Of a stretch of 64,000 bases of DNA, positions 1 through 9,073 are shown piece by piece (within the stretch, counting starts at the first letter, position 1; the number at the start of each line of letters is the position of its first letter). A program made the position numbers and the translations under genes. The notes below the pieces were generated by a model. It did no database searches and was not told the origin of the DNA. It saw nothing but the letters and a program-made list of their open reading frames with translations. This stretch comes from Neorhizobium petrolearium (GTDB lineage Bacteria; Pseudomonadota; Alphaproteobacteria; Rhizobiales; Rhizobiaceae): assembly GCF_017873175.1 (NCBI RefSeq), contig NZ_JAGGJW010000001.1, positions 558,001-622,000 of the forward strand, in the 5' to 3' direction.

Positions 1-422
1 ATGTGGTGGTGCTCGATCACGGCTCGCGGGATGGAACCTCCCACGTCGCCGATGCGGCCGGCTGCCGTTTCCACACCCATTGGGAGATTAAGGACATCCT
101 GCGCGGCGCGCGGGGGGAGTGGCTGCTTCTGGTGGAGCCGGGCGCGCGGCTGCAGGCCGGCTGGATCGACGAGGTGATGGAATATATCGCGCTCAACAAG
201 CAGCCGGCCCGATTCGCACCGTCGCGAACCTATCGGCGGCCGTTCTTCAAGCGCATCGGGCGTGCGGTGCCGCCCCTGGAATACGGCCTGCTTTTGCCGA
301 AACGACAGGCGATCGCGCTCGCCAAGTCCGGCATGGACCTGGAAGCGCTCGCCAGGGGGCAGAAGGCCTCGAAGCTCGTCAGCGAGATGATCCCTGCCTG
401 GGTGGCCGCGTCAGCCCGCTGA
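1..422 (+). CDS. Glycosyltransferase family 2 protein, 3' part
   Basis: The reading frame is open from the left edge, so the start and the N-terminal nucleotide-binding strand are missing. The visible 140 residues begin with VVLDHGSRDGT, which matches the sugar-nucleotide-binding turn of GT-A family 2 transferases, and continue with a short conserved segment rich in R and P. It would transfer a sugar from a nucleotide donor to an unknown acceptor, probably at the cytoplasmic face of the membrane. It converges on moaB with a single base between the stop codons, leaving no room for a separate terminator. The family is fairly sure; the substrate cannot be told. Confidence 0.75.
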   Translation, partial: VVVLDHGSRDGTSHVADAAGCRFHTHWEIKDILRGARGEWLLLVEPGARLQAGWIDEVMEYIALNKQPARFAPSRTYRRPFFKRIGRAVPPLEYGLLLPKRQAIALAKSGMDLEALARGQKASKLVSEMIPAWVAASAR

Positions 423-423
423 C

Positions 424-975
424 TTATTTTCCGGCGCCCCGCCTCAAATGCTCGTCGAGCCGCGGCATGATTTCGATGAAATTGCAGGGCATGTGGCGAT
501 AGTCGAGCTGTGCCTTCAATATGCCATCCCAGGCATCCTTGCAGGCGCCCGGCGAGCCCGGCAGCACGAAGATGAAGGTTGCATTGGCGACGCCGCCCGT
601 CGCCCGCGACTGGATCGTCGAGGTGCCGATCTTGTCGTAGGAGATACGGTGGAAGACTTCGGAAAAACCGTCCATCCGTTTTTCAAAGAGGGGTTCGAGC
701 GCTTCCGGCGTCACGTCGCGGCCGGTGAAGCCCGTGCCGCCGGTGGTGATCACCACGTCGATCTCCGGATCGAGCGTCCATTCCCGAACCTGTTGAGCGA
801 TCCGTTCCTTATCGTCGGACACGATGGCGCGGGCCTTGAGCTGATGGCCTGCCTCGGCAATCCTGGCAACGAGCGTGTCGCCCGACTTGTCGCTCTCCGG
901 GGTGCGCGTATCGGAAACGGTCAGCACTGCAATGCCGACGGGAATGAAGTTGCGTGTTTCGTCTATCCGGTTCAT
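424..975 (-). CDS. moaB: Molybdenum cofactor biosynthesis protein MoaB
   Basis: This 183-residue protein belongs to the MoaB/Mog family, which adenylylates molybdopterin before molybdenum insertion or acts as a close relative of that enzyme. The family signature TTGGTGFTGRDVTPEAL lies near residues 80-97, and the conserved LPGSPGA loop lies near residue 140. Length is normal for the alphaproteobacterial MoaB form. Its start codon overlaps the ispE stop codon by four bases, so the two are translationally coupled and belong to one leftward operon with the TPR gene. Confidence 0.9.
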   Translation of the reverse strand: MNRIDETRNFIPVGIAVLTVSDTRTPESDKSGDTLVARIAEAGHQLKARAIVSDDKERIAQQVREWTLDPEIDVVITTGGTGFTGRDVTPEALEPLFEKRMDGFSEVFHRISYDKIGTSTIQSRATGGVANATFIFVLPGSPGACKDAWDGILKAQLDYRHMPCNFIEIMPRLDEHLRRGAGK

Positions 976-1889
976 GGCTCTGTACCGATGGTCTGCACGG
1001 CCTGAAAATACCAGTCCGGCTTCTGCTCGTTAAGGCTGTCCACTGCTTTTCGGGCTGTTTCGAGGGAAGGAAATATCCCGAAACAGGTCGCGCCCGAACC
1101 GGACATGCGCGTCAGCATGGCCCCTTCGGCGCCGATCATGTTGGAGATCTGATCGATCTCGCGCACAAGCGAGCGGGCCGGTGGTTCGAGGTCGTTGCGT
1201 AACGTTTTGAGGAAAGGCACCCAGTCGTCGTCACGTGCGCCAATCGACGGGTTGTCCTTGCGAAGCAGGCGCCGGAAGATATCCGGCGTCGAAACGCCAA
1301 TGAGCGGATTGCCGAGCACAAGTGGCAGCGAGGGCAGGGTAGGCAGCGCGGCGAGTTCTTCACCAATGCCCCTGGCCATCAGGGCCTCGCCCTTGAGGCA
1401 CATGGGCACGTCGGCGCCGAGGAACAGACACAGCGCGATAAGTTCCGGCTCCGGCAGGCTTGCCTCCCAAAAACGTAGGAGCCCGCGCAGCGTGGCAGCT
1501 GCATCTGCCGAGCCACCACCGATCCCGGCCGCGACGGGCAGGTTCTTTTCGAGATGGATGGCGACGGGCGTCGTTGAAATGCCCCGATCCGCGAGCGTCC
1601 GGCGCAAGAGGTCGCGCGCTTGCGGCACCAGGTTCCCGTCCCCTTCCGCCGCATCGGTCGGCACGAAATGGGCGAACCGGCCCGAGACGATGAAGTCGTC
1701 GGCTTCCGCCGCGGTAAAGCTCAGCACGTCGCCCCTGTCGGCGAAAGTTACGATGCTTTCCAGCAGATGATAGCCGTCGGCCCTCTGTCCGGTCACGTGC
1801 AGGGCGAGGTTGATCTTGGCAGGCGCCATTTCAAAAAGGCCCGCCTCGCCGGCAGGCCCGTTTTCGGGAAACATGTTGTCGATCGGCAT
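972..1889 (-). CDS. ispE: 4-diphosphocytidyl-2-C-methyl-D-erythritol kinase
   Basis: IspE is the ATP-dependent kinase of the non-mevalonate (MEP) isoprenoid pathway. The protein is 305 residues as given. It has the N-terminal APAKINLALHVTGQRADGYH segment and the GHMP-kinase ATP loop PVAAGIGGGSADAA near residues 115-130. A later start at the Met before APAKIN (near 1829) would give a more typical N-terminus, and no start has a convincing ribosome site. It lies six bases after the TPR gene stop and overlaps moaB, so it is probably cotranscribed with both. dxs of the same pathway is in this window at 46.2-48.1 kb. Confidence 0.93.
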   Translation of the reverse strand: MPIDNMFPENGPAGEAGLFEMAPAKINLALHVTGQRADGYHLLESIVTFADRGDVLSFTAAEADDFIVSGRFAHFVPTDAAEGDGNLVPQARDLLRRTLADRGISTTPVAIHLEKNLPVAAGIGGGSADAAATLRGLLRFWEASLPEPELIALCLFLGADVPMCLKGEALMARGIGEELAALPTLPSLPLVLGNPLIGVSTPDIFRRLLRKDNPSIGARDDDWVPFLKTLRNDLEPPARSLVREIDQISNMIGAEGAMLTRMSGSGATCFGIFPSLETARKAVDSLNEQKPDWYFQAVQTIGTEP

Positions 1890-1895
1890 GAAGCG

Positions 1896-3731
1896 TCAGG
1901 ATTTCTTGTCGGGATTTGCCGGTGCGGGCGGCGGCGGAGCTGCAGGCTCGGTCGGGCTGCGATCGGCAGTGGTCGCGTTCGGATCGAGCGGTGGGAGGCC
2001 CTTCTCGATCTTTTCCTTGATGTGCTCGCGGTTGATGTCCTCGCCCTCGGAAACGAGCGCCCGGTTCCATTGGTAGACCGCTTCAAGCTTGCGCCCAACG
2101 CGCCAGTAGGCGTCCCCCAGATGATCGTTGATCGTGGCATCGCCGGCACGCAGCTGCACGGCCCGTTCCAGTTCCGTCACGGCATCGTCGAACTTGCCCA
2201 TACGGTAATAGGCCCAGCCGAGCGAATCGACGATATAGCCATCATCAGGCCGCGCATCGACGGCGCGGCGGATCATGTCGAGGCCCTCTTCCAGGTTCTT
2301 GCTCATGTCGACCAGCGAGTAGCCGAGATAGTTCAGCACCTGCGGCTGTTCGGGATTGAGCTCCAGCGCCTTGCGGAAGTTCGGCTCGGCCTTGTCCCAC
2401 TGCTTCAGCCGTTCAAAGGCGATGCCGCGCTGGAAGAAGACCGACCAGTCGCCGGGCTTCGGCACGGGGCCGATCACCTCGACCGCCTTGTCGTAGGTCT
2501 CCGCCATGGCCTTGTAGTCCTTGGCTTCGGAAAGCACGCTGCCGTAGGCGATATAGCTACGAATGTCGGAAGGATCGGAATCGATCAGCGCCTTCAGATG
2601 CTGTTTGGCTTCCTCAGCCTTGCCGGTTTCAGAAAGCGTCACGCCGAGCTGCAGTTCGGAAATCCGCCGCATCGGCGAATCGACCGGCACGCTCGAATAG
2701 AACTTGATGGCGCGCTCGGGCTGTTCAAGCTTTTCGGCTATGCCACCGAGCAGAATCAGCGTATCGGCGCTTTTGGGATCAAGCGCGTGGGATATCTGCA
2801 GGTAGAGCGACACCATGTCCTCGGCGCCCTGGCGATTGAGCGCACCGCCGATGGAAAAGAGCACGCTGGCTGCACCTTCGGCGGCATTGGTTACCTGTTG
2901 TTGCGGCTTCTCGCCTTTTTCAATGCTCTGCCTGAGTGCTTTCAGGGGCGCGTAATTGGCCACCATGCCATCGCCGACAGCGATTGCATCGAGCGCCTTC
3001 TGCTTGTTGCCGGCGGCGGCCTCAAGACGTGCAAGCGCCATCACGGCGCGCATGAAGGTATCGGGCGCGGTTGCCACGGCTTCGTTGTTGGTGACGGCCG
3101 TGTTGAGATGCTGGCGTGCCGTACCGATGTCGCCGGTGACGAGCGCCATGGCGCCGAGCTGGTAGCTGGTGAAGACTTTGTACCAGGCCGGCCCCTTGAG
3201 ATTGGCAACATTGGCCATGGCGCGCTTGCCCTTGCCGGCGCCGATATCTGCCCAGGCGGAAAGGAGCTGATGCGTCAGCCGGTCGAGATCGTTCGGCCCG
3301 TCATAGGCGAGGACCTTTCTCGCCGTGTCGAACTTCTTGTCGCGCAGGGCGTCGAGGCCGCGGACGATCTTGGTGATCCGCTCGACGGCCGCATCTTCCT
3401 TCAGCGCGTCAGCCTCCTTGAGGCCGTCCTCGAAATCGCCGTTGAGCAGCAGCGAGATCATCAGCCTTTCACGGATCTCCAGATTGGCCGGATCGAAATC
3501 GAGCGCCTTGCGGTAAAGCGAGATGGCGGTCAGGTAGTCGTGATCCACGTCGGCGGTGCGGCCTGCCAGGAACGCGCCGGAAAACGACTTCACATCGCTG
3601 GCATCGAAAGTCACCACGTCTTCTGCCGTTGGCCTCGGATCCGCGGTTGCCGCGCGTGCAACCGGGCCGATGAAAAGCAGGGCTGCAAGCGCCGCGCTGG
3701 AGAGCAGAAGAAGGCTGGATTTCCGCCGCAT
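1896..3731 (-). CDS. Secreted tetratricopeptide repeat (TPR) protein
   Basis: A 611-residue TPR protein. I chose the Met at 3731 because MRRKSSLLLLSSAALAALLF reads as a signal peptide (positive start, hydrophobic core, A-R-A end), and the upstream stretch does not look coding. Many degenerate 34-residue repeats follow; a clear one contains LNPEQPQVLNYLGYSLVD and another DGYIVDSLGWAYYRMGKFDD. The C-terminus is low-complexity and rich in P and A. Such proteins are scaffolds in the periplasm or on the outer membrane. It is the first gene of the ispE-moaB operon, though no functional link to isoprenoid or molybdopterin synthesis is visible. The partner is unknown. Confidence 0.85.
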   Translation of the reverse strand: MRRKSSLLLLSSAALAALLFIGPVARAATADPRPTAEDVVTFDASDVKSFSGAFLAGRTADVDHDYLTAISLYRKALDFDPANLEIRERLMISLLLNGDFEDGLKEADALKEDAAVERITKIVRGLDALRDKKFDTARKVLAYDGPNDLDRLTHQLLSAWADIGAGKGKRAMANVANLKGPAWYKVFTSYQLGAMALVTGDIGTARQHLNTAVTNNEAVATAPDTFMRAVMALARLEAAAGNKQKALDAIAVGDGMVANYAPLKALRQSIEKGEKPQQQVTNAAEGAASVLFSIGGALNRQGAEDMVSLYLQISHALDPKSADTLILLGGIAEKLEQPERAIKFYSSVPVDSPMRRISELQLGVTLSETGKAEEAKQHLKALIDSDPSDIRSYIAYGSVLSEAKDYKAMAETYDKAVEVIGPVPKPGDWSVFFQRGIAFERLKQWDKAEPNFRKALELNPEQPQVLNYLGYSLVDMSKNLEEGLDMIRRAVDARPDDGYIVDSLGWAYYRMGKFDDAVTELERAVQLRAGDATINDHLGDAYWRVGRKLEAVYQWNRALVSEGEDINREHIKEKIEKGLPPLDPNATTADRSPTEPAAPPPPAPANPDKKS

Positions 3732-3895
3732 GAAAGGTGCCTTTCGTGTAGAGCCTGGTACAGCGCTGAAATCAGCCGCCACACATGCTCCAATTGATTC
3801 ACAACAGAATGGCTTTTTTGGAGCACGTCCGCAAGGAATTCTCCAGCGCCGCAGGCGGGCGGTGCCGGTCACACCTTCGTTAGTGATCCAGCGTG

Positions 3896-4912
3896 TTAAT
3901 TGACACGCTGGATGGAGAAATCGATGACTTCCAGAAGCGCTGCCTTGAGCGGCGACGCCGGTAACGGCGCCAACGCATCGCGGGCAATTGTGCCGTAATG
4001 CAGCGCACGGGCGATCGTGTCGTTCAGGGCATCGTACTTGTTGATGAATCCGAGCGCCTTTTCGAGGTTCTCGTCGCTGCTTTCGCCATTCTCGATCGCG
4101 TTGCGCCAGAAAGCACGCTCGCTTTCTGTCCCTCGGCGATAGGAAAGGATGACGGGCAGCGTGATCTTGCCCTCGCGGAAATCGTCGCCGACATTCTTGC
4201 CGAGATCGGCCGCCTTGCCGCCATAGTCGAGTGCGTCATCGACGAGCTGGAAGGCAAGGCCGAGATTCATGCCGTAGGATTTCATCGCCGCGCGGCCGGC
4301 TTTGTCTGCATTGGCGACGATTGGACCGACTTCCGCAGCCGCGGCAAAGAGTGCTGCCGTCTTGGCGCGGATGACGGAGAGATAATCATCTTCCGTCGTT
4401 TCCATATTCTTGGCGACGGAGAGCTGCAGCACCTCGCCCTCGGCAATCACGCAGGCGGCTGTCGACAGCACATCGAGCGCTTCAAGCGAACCGGCATCCA
4501 CCATCATCTTGAAGGCTTGGCCAAGCAGGAAGTCTCCGACCAGCACGCTTGCCTGGTTGCCCCAGATCATCCGTGCCGTGGATCTGCCGCGGCGCAGATC
4601 GCTTTCGTCCACCACGTCGTCATGCAGCAGCGTCGCCGTATGCATGAATTCGACGCTGGTCGCCAGCTTCACATGTCCGTCGCCTCGATAACCGAACAGC
4701 GAGGCGGATGCGAGCGTCAGCATCGGCCTCAAACGCTTGCCACCCGATGAGATGAGGTGGTTGGCGACTTCCGGGATCATCTGCACGTCGGAGCCGGCTT
4801 TGGACAGGATGAGCTGGTTGACCCGCTCCATGTCCGCCTTGGTAAGGTCCACCAAAGGTTTGACGGACGCGGATTTGTTTTTACCTTCTTCAAGCGGTAT
4901 GACGACGCCCAA
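3896..4912 (-). CDS. Polyprenyl (probably octa/decaprenyl) diphosphate synthase
   Basis: A trans-isoprenyl diphosphate synthase that builds the long side chain of ubiquinone. Both aspartate-rich motifs are present: LLHDDVVDES (first, near residue 93) and LVDDALDYGG (second, near residue 220). I chose a TTG start at 4912 because GGAGG sits eight bases upstream and the resulting 338 residues start with GVVIPLEEGKNKS, as in other rhizobial homologues. The longer ATG form (to 4987) adds an unlikely N-terminus. Product chain length cannot be read from the sequence. With ubiA at 24.2 kb it belongs to ubiquinone synthesis. Confidence 0.9.
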   Translation of the reverse strand: MGVVIPLEEGKNKSASVKPLVDLTKADMERVNQLILSKAGSDVQMIPEVANHLISSGGKRLRPMLTLASASLFGYRGDGHVKLATSVEFMHTATLLHDDVVDESDLRRGRSTARMIWGNQASVLVGDFLLGQAFKMMVDAGSLEALDVLSTAACVIAEGEVLQLSVAKNMETTEDDYLSVIRAKTAALFAAAAEVGPIVANADKAGRAAMKSYGMNLGLAFQLVDDALDYGGKAADLGKNVGDDFREGKITLPVILSYRRGTESERAFWRNAIENGESSDENLEKALGFINKYDALNDTIARALHYGTIARDALAPLPASPLKAALLEVIDFSIQRVN

Positions 4913-5000
4913 CGATGAGGCCTCCCTATCGAAATCTTTTAAACGACAATAGAAAGAGGCGGATAGGGCGGCAAGGGCAAATCGCATCCCGCCGGATTTA

Positions 5001-5243
5001 ATGGGGTTTCAAAAAAGCGTCATGCTGGAGATCATCCGCACCAACGATGTCGTGATCCTGTCGCTGGCGGAAAGCCTGATGAAGGATGCCGGCATCCATT
5101 ACATGATCGCGGACCAGTCGATGAGCGTGCTGGAAGGTTCGCTCGGGCTTCTGCCGCGCCGCTTTCTCGTAGAGGCGGAGAAGGCTGACGAAGCGCGAGG
5201 GATATTGAAGGATGCAGGCCTGGCGGCGGAGTTGAGGCCTTGA
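5001..5243 (+). CDS. DUF2007 domain protein
   Basis: A small 80-residue protein with the DUF2007 pattern: an N-terminal LEIIRTNDVVILSLAESLM stretch, a central IADQSMSVLEGSLG segment, and a C-terminal FLVEAEKADEARGIL helix. Members of this family are called putative signal-transducing proteins, but no biochemical role is established. The start may instead be the Met at 5022, since neither start has a strong ribosome site. Its stop codon overlaps the TTG start of the following methyltransferase, so the pair is one transcription unit, divergent from the polyprenyl synthase. Confidence 0.8.
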   Translation: MGFQKSVMLEIIRTNDVVILSLAESLMKDAGIHYMIADQSMSVLEGSLGLLPRRFLVEAEKADEARGILKDAGLAAELRP

Positions 5244-6037
5244 CCTCCACTCATACCATCGACGCCTTTCATCGCGGTCGCTTCCATGTGACGCAGCCGA
5301 AGGGTGGGGGACATCGTTCCGGCGTCGACGCCATGCTGCTCGCCTCGCTGGTGGTGGCCGACAAGCCGGTTCGTGTCGCGGATCTCGGCGCTGGCGCCGG
5401 TGCCGCCGGCCTTGCCGTGGCCGCACGTCTGGAACAGGCCAGGATCCTGCTGGTGGAGAAATCTCCGCTGATGGCCGATTACGCCCGCCGGACGTTGGCA
5501 CTTCCCGAAAACGCCTTTCTGGCCGGTCGCGTCGAGGTGCTGGAGGCCGATGTGACGATGACCGGCAAGCCGCGAATTGCTGCGGGATTGCTCGATGAGG
5601 TCTGCGACCATGTCATCATGAATCCGCCCTTCAACGATGCGGCCGACCGCAGGACGCCGGATGCTCTGAAAGCCGAGGCGCATGCGATGACGGTGGGCCT
5701 TTTCGAAGCATGGATACGGACTGCCGGTGCGATCATGAAGCCCGGTGGGCAGTTGTCGCTGATCGCCCGGCCGCAATCGATCGCCGAGATCATCGACGCC
5801 TGCGGCAAACGTTTCGGCGGACTGGAAATCACAGCCGTCCATCCACGGCCGGATGAAAACGCGACTCGCATCCTCGTCACCGCGGTCAAGGGCTCGCGCG
5901 CCCGGCTGGCGCTGCGGGTTCCATTCTTCGTGCACGGCCCGGATGGCCATAGCTTCACATCATTTGTAGATGATCTCAACAACGGGCGCGCTGCCTATCC
6001 CCGGCTTGGTGCCCGGCGAAACCCACCGACAGGCTGA
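5240..6037 (+). CDS. Class I methyltransferase, tRNA1(Val) adenine-N6 (TrmN6)-like
   Basis: A 265-residue S-adenosylmethionine methyltransferase. The AdoMet loop VADLGAGAGAAGLAVAARLE lies near residues 49-68. The NPPF catalytic motif (in DHVIMNPPFNDA, near residue 131) is typical of enzymes that methylate the exocyclic amino group of adenine or glutamine. The overall layout resembles TrmN6/YfiC, which modifies A37 of tRNA(Val), so this is the best guess. It starts with TTG, overlapping the DUF2007 stop, which makes translational coupling likely. RNA and protein substrates share this fold, so the exact target is uncertain. Confidence 0.8.
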   Translation: MTSTHTIDAFHRGRFHVTQPKGGGHRSGVDAMLLASLVVADKPVRVADLGAGAGAAGLAVAARLEQARILLVEKSPLMADYARRTLALPENAFLAGRVEVLEADVTMTGKPRIAAGLLDEVCDHVIMNPPFNDAADRRTPDALKAEAHAMTVGLFEAWIRTAGAIMKPGGQLSLIARPQSIAEIIDACGKRFGGLEITAVHPRPDENATRILVTAVKGSRARLALRVPFFVHGPDGHSFTSFVDDLNNGRAAYPRLGARRNPPTG

Positions 6038-6169
6038 CGCTAGGGAGGTTGAGACGACGGCGTTCGTGCGGACGCTAAAATGCCGCTTTCACAGGCAGGG
6101 CCATTGTGTTTGAAAATCCAGCGCATACATGCTGTGACAGGCTCAACACAATAAACAAAAGGAAGAGAA

Positions 6170-7036
6170 ATGGCCGGGTTTTGGAAGAGGCTGGTGCCGA
6201 AGCGGTTCCGCAAGAAGGGCGTGACGATTCCCGTCGTCCGGCTCCACGGCGCGATCATGGCCGGCGGCAGCCAGTTCAAGCAGACCCTCAATCTGGCCAC
6301 CGTCGCGCCCATGCTGGACAAGGCGTTTGCACACAAGGAGGCGCCGGTCGTCGCGATCGCCATCAATTCTCCGGGCGGTTCGCCGGTGCAGTCGCGCCTG
6401 ATCTTCCAGCGCATCCGGGCGCTTGCCGAGGAGAAGGATAAGAAGGTGCTGATGTTCATCGAGGATGTCGCGGCTTCCGGCGGCTATATGATCGCGCTTG
6501 CAGGCGACGAGATCTTTGCCGACCCGACCTCGATCGTGGGCTCGATCGGCGTCGTTTCCGGCGGTTTCGGTTTTCCGGAACTGCTCCGCAAGATCGGCGT
6601 CGAGCGTCGTGTTTATACCGCTGGCGAAAATAAGATGATCCTGGATCCTTTCCAGCCGGAAAAGGAAGGCGATATCGAATATCTGAAATCGCTGCAGCTC
6701 GAAATCCACAAGGTCTTCATTGATATGGTGAAGATGCGCCGCGGCGAGCGGCTCGCCGATGATGCGACCATTTTTTCAGGTCTCTTCTGGAGCGGTCTGC
6801 GCGGCCTCGACCTCGGTCTGATCGACGGTTTGGGCGAAGTGCGCGAGGTCGTCAAGCGTCGCTATGGCAAGGATGCGAAGCTGGAACTGATCGGCAGCGC
6901 CCGCACGCTCTTCGGTCGCCGCGTGCCGGGCGTCGTATTCGGCGAGGGCAAATCCGCCGAAATCGCCGCAGGGGCAGCCACGGGGCTTGCCGCAAGCCTG
7001 GAGGAAAGGGCATTGTGGGCGAGGTACGGCCTCTGA
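6170..7036 (+). CDS. S49 family serine peptidase (SppA/SohB-like)
   Basis: This 288-residue protein is a short-form S49 peptidase related to signal peptide peptidase. The region with INSPGGSPVQS (near residue 64) forms the oxyanion part, and the nucleophile is the Ser in DVAASGGY (near residue 104). The catalytic Lys is expected further on, near the SIVGSIGVVSGGFGF segment. There is no obvious N-terminal transmembrane helix, unlike SppA, so it may be cytoplasmic or loosely membrane-bound. GGAAGAG precedes the ATG at a good distance. A small membrane protein gene follows after 28 bases and may be cotranscribed. Confidence 0.87.
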   Translation: MAGFWKRLVPKRFRKKGVTIPVVRLHGAIMAGGSQFKQTLNLATVAPMLDKAFAHKEAPVVAIAINSPGGSPVQSRLIFQRIRALAEEKDKKVLMFIEDVAASGGYMIALAGDEIFADPTSIVGSIGVVSGGFGFPELLRKIGVERRVYTAGENKMILDPFQPEKEGDIEYLKSLQLEIHKVFIDMVKMRRGERLADDATIFSGLFWSGLRGLDLGLIDGLGEVREVVKRRYGKDAKLELIGSARTLFGRRVPGVVFGEGKSAEIAAGAATGLAASLEERALWARYGL

Positions 7037-7064
7037 AAGGTCGAGAGGAGCATGCGAGGGGGAG

Positions 7065-7259
7065 ATGGCCCAGCTCATATTTCTGATCATCGTGATTGGC
7101 GGCGGCTGGATGCTTTACAAGAAGTTCATCAAGGATGCCGAAAAGCTCACCCAGCGCTCGAAGGAGCGGGAAAAGGAGCGCCAGACCGGCGCCATGGGCA
7201 CGCTCGTCAAGGACCCCGTGACGGGAGAGTATCGCGTGAAGCGGGATGAGGAGGAGTGA
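7065..7259 (+). CDS. Small single-span membrane protein
   Basis: A 64-residue protein starting [20 protein letters not shown]. One hydrophobic helix (residues 3-17) is followed by a very charged region rich in K, E and R, ending in a [10 protein letters not shown] segment and acidic tail. The GGGGGAG before the ATG supports this start, which lies 28 bases after the S49 peptidase. It probably sits in the inner membrane with a cytoplasmic tail. I do not recognise a named family. It may partner the peptidase, but that is only inferred from position. Confidence 0.7.
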   Translation: MAQLIFLIIVIGGGWMLYKKFIKDAEKLTQRSKEREKERQTGAMGTLVKDPVTGEYRVKRDEEE

Positions 7260-7351
7260 CCGGAAACCGTTTGCCGGCCTATAAATCCTTGACCCGTGCC
7301 CCCGATGCGTGGCACTCGTCCGCATCCTCAATAAACAACCGTTTTATCGCC

Positions 7352-8308
7352 ATGACCGATCTGCCCGCCCACATGTCTCCGACCCGCTCCTTTCAGGGGC
7401 TGATCCTGGCGCTCCAGAACTACTGGGCGGACAAGGGCTGTGCCATCCTGCAGCCCTATGACATGGAGGTCGGCGCAGGCACGTTCCATCCCGCCACGAC
7501 GCTGCGTGCGCTTGGCCCGAGGCCGTGGAGGGCCGCCTATGTGCAGCCTTCCCGCCGTCCGTCCGATGGCCGTTACGGCGAAAACCCAAACCGCCTGCAA
7601 CACTATTACCAGTATCAGGTCATTCTGAAGCCGAACCCGTCGAACCTGCAGGAACTTTACCTCGGTTCGCTGAAGGCGATCGGCCTCGATCCGCTGCTGC
7701 ATGACGTGCGCTTCGTGGAAGATGATTGGGAAAGCCCGACGCTCGGCGCCTGGGGCCTCGGCTGGGAATGCTGGTGCGACGGCATGGAGGTCTCGCAGTT
7801 CACCTATTTCCAGCAGGTTTGCGGCATCGAATGCGCGCCGGTCGCGGGTGAGCTCACCTATGGCCTCGAGCGTCTCGCGACTTATCTGCAGGGTGTGGAT
7901 TCCATCTATGATCTCAACTTCAATGGTCGTGAAGGCGAGGAGAAGATCACCTATGGCGACGTTTTCCTGCAGGCCGAGCAGGAATATTCCCGCCATAATT
8001 TCGAATTCGCCGATACTGCGATGCTGCACCGGCACTTCATCGACGCCGAAAAGGAATGCCAGGCGCTGCTCGCGGCAGGTGCTCCGGGGGGCAACGCCAA
8101 CCAGATGCTGCACAAATGCGTCTTTCCGGCCTATGACCAGTGCATCAAGGCATCGCACGTCTTCAACCTGCTCGACGCGCGCGGCGTGATCTCCGTCACC
8201 GAACGCCAGAGCTATATTCTGCGCGTCCGCACGCTGGCGAAGGCCTGCGGTGAGGCCTTCCTGCTGACCGAAGCCGGTGGCGTCAACTTCGGCAAGGAGG
8301 CGGCATAA
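7352..8308 (+). CDS. glyQ: Glycine--tRNA ligase alpha subunit
   Basis: GlyQ is the catalytic alpha subunit of the bacterial alpha2beta2 glycyl-tRNA synthetase. The 318 residues start [19 protein letters not shown] and contain the highly conserved [14 protein letters not shown] and [18 protein letters not shown] segments that form the class II aminoacylation site. Met at 7352 was chosen because the sequence resembles family N-termini from there; a Met at 7373 is also possible and neither has a strong ribosome site. A 7-bp inverted repeat (8298-8318) spans its stop codon. The beta subunit glyS lies 4.1 kb downstream on the same strand. Confidence 0.97.
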   Translation: MTDLPAHMSPTRSFQGLILALQNYWADKGCAILQPYDMEVGAGTFHPATTLRALGPRPWRAAYVQPSRRPSDGRYGENPNRLQHYYQYQVILKPNPSNLQELYLGSLKAIGLDPLLHDVRFVEDDWESPTLGAWGLGWECWCDGMEVSQFTYFQQVCGIECAPVAGELTYGLERLATYLQGVDSIYDLNFNGREGEEKITYGDVFLQAEQEYSRHNFEFADTAMLHRHFIDAEKECQALLAAGAPGGNANQMLHKCVFPAYDQCIKASHVFNLLDARGVISVTERQSYILRVRTLAKACGEAFLLTEAGGVNFGKEAA

Positions 8309-8410
8309 ACAGCCGCCTTATCAAAGACTTTCGCGCGGTGCGTTTGACGCCTTCCAGGAAGTGTGCCTAGTCTCCGCTTCGGATTTACGCGTCTGTGGGG
8401 GATTCGTCTG

Positions 8411-8962
8411 ATGTATATCCTGATCGGCATAGTAGCTCTCGTCGTCCTGTACGGCATCATGATTTATAACGGGCTTGTCAGATCCCGTCAGATGGCGGAG
8501 GAGGCCTGGTCCGGCATCGACGTCCAATTGAAGCGCCGTGCCGATCTCATCCCGAACCTTATCGAGACAGTGAAGTGCTACGCAGCACACGAGAAGGGCA
8601 CGCTCGAAGAAGTGGTGAAGCTGCGTAACCAGGCCCAGGCCGTGCCGGCCGGCGATGTCGCCGCCCGCGCCCAGGCGGAGGGGCTGCTGTCCCAGGCGCT
8701 TGGTAAGCTCTTTGCGCTCGCGGAAGCCTATCCGGACCTCAAGGCGAACCAGAACTTTTCCGAACTGCAGGCCTCGCTGGAAACGATCGAAAGCGAGATT
8801 CAGATGTCGCGGCGCTATTACAACGGCGCGGCGCGTGATCTGAACGTCAAGGTCGAAAGCTTCCCGTCCAACTTGGTCGCCGGTCAGTTCGGCTTTTCCA
8901 AGCGCGAATATTTCGAAATCACCAACGACGCGGATCGCGCGGTTCCAGCTGTCAAATTCTAG
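8411..8962 (+). CDS. LemA family protein
   Basis: A 183-residue LemA-family protein. A single N-terminal membrane helix (MYILIGIVALVVLYGIMIYN) is followed by the family core with NGLVRSRQMAEEAWSGIDVQ and the conserved RRADLIPNLIETVK segment; the rest is helical, as in the four-helix LemA fold. The family's biochemical role is not settled. Genes for LemA and DUF2207 membrane proteins are often neighbours, and a DUF2207 gene follows here, but aroA stands between them. Confidence 0.92.
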   Translation: MYILIGIVALVVLYGIMIYNGLVRSRQMAEEAWSGIDVQLKRRADLIPNLIETVKCYAAHEKGTLEEVVKLRNQAQAVPAGDVAARAQAEGLLSQALGKLFALAEAYPDLKANQNFSELQASLETIESEIQMSRRYYNGAARDLNVKVESFPSNLVAGQFGFSKREYFEITNDADRAVPAVKF

Positions 8963-9073
8963 GAAACCGTCATTGGACCTTTGCACGGAAACGCTCTAAG
9001 AGCGCCGTCGAAGGTTGAAAAGTTATGGCGTGCCTTGCGGGCAGCGCCGCGAGTGACGGAAGAGACGATCATC

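Noticed and set aside
1620..3797. A 725-codon open frame on the plus strand
   Set aside because: It lies opposite the TPR and ispE genes, has no ribosome site, and its product shows no family pattern. It results from GC-rich codon bias.
8298..8318. A 7-bp inverted repeat at the glyQ stop as a terminator
   Set aside because: There is no T-run after it, and the stem is short; it may reflect the coding end only.
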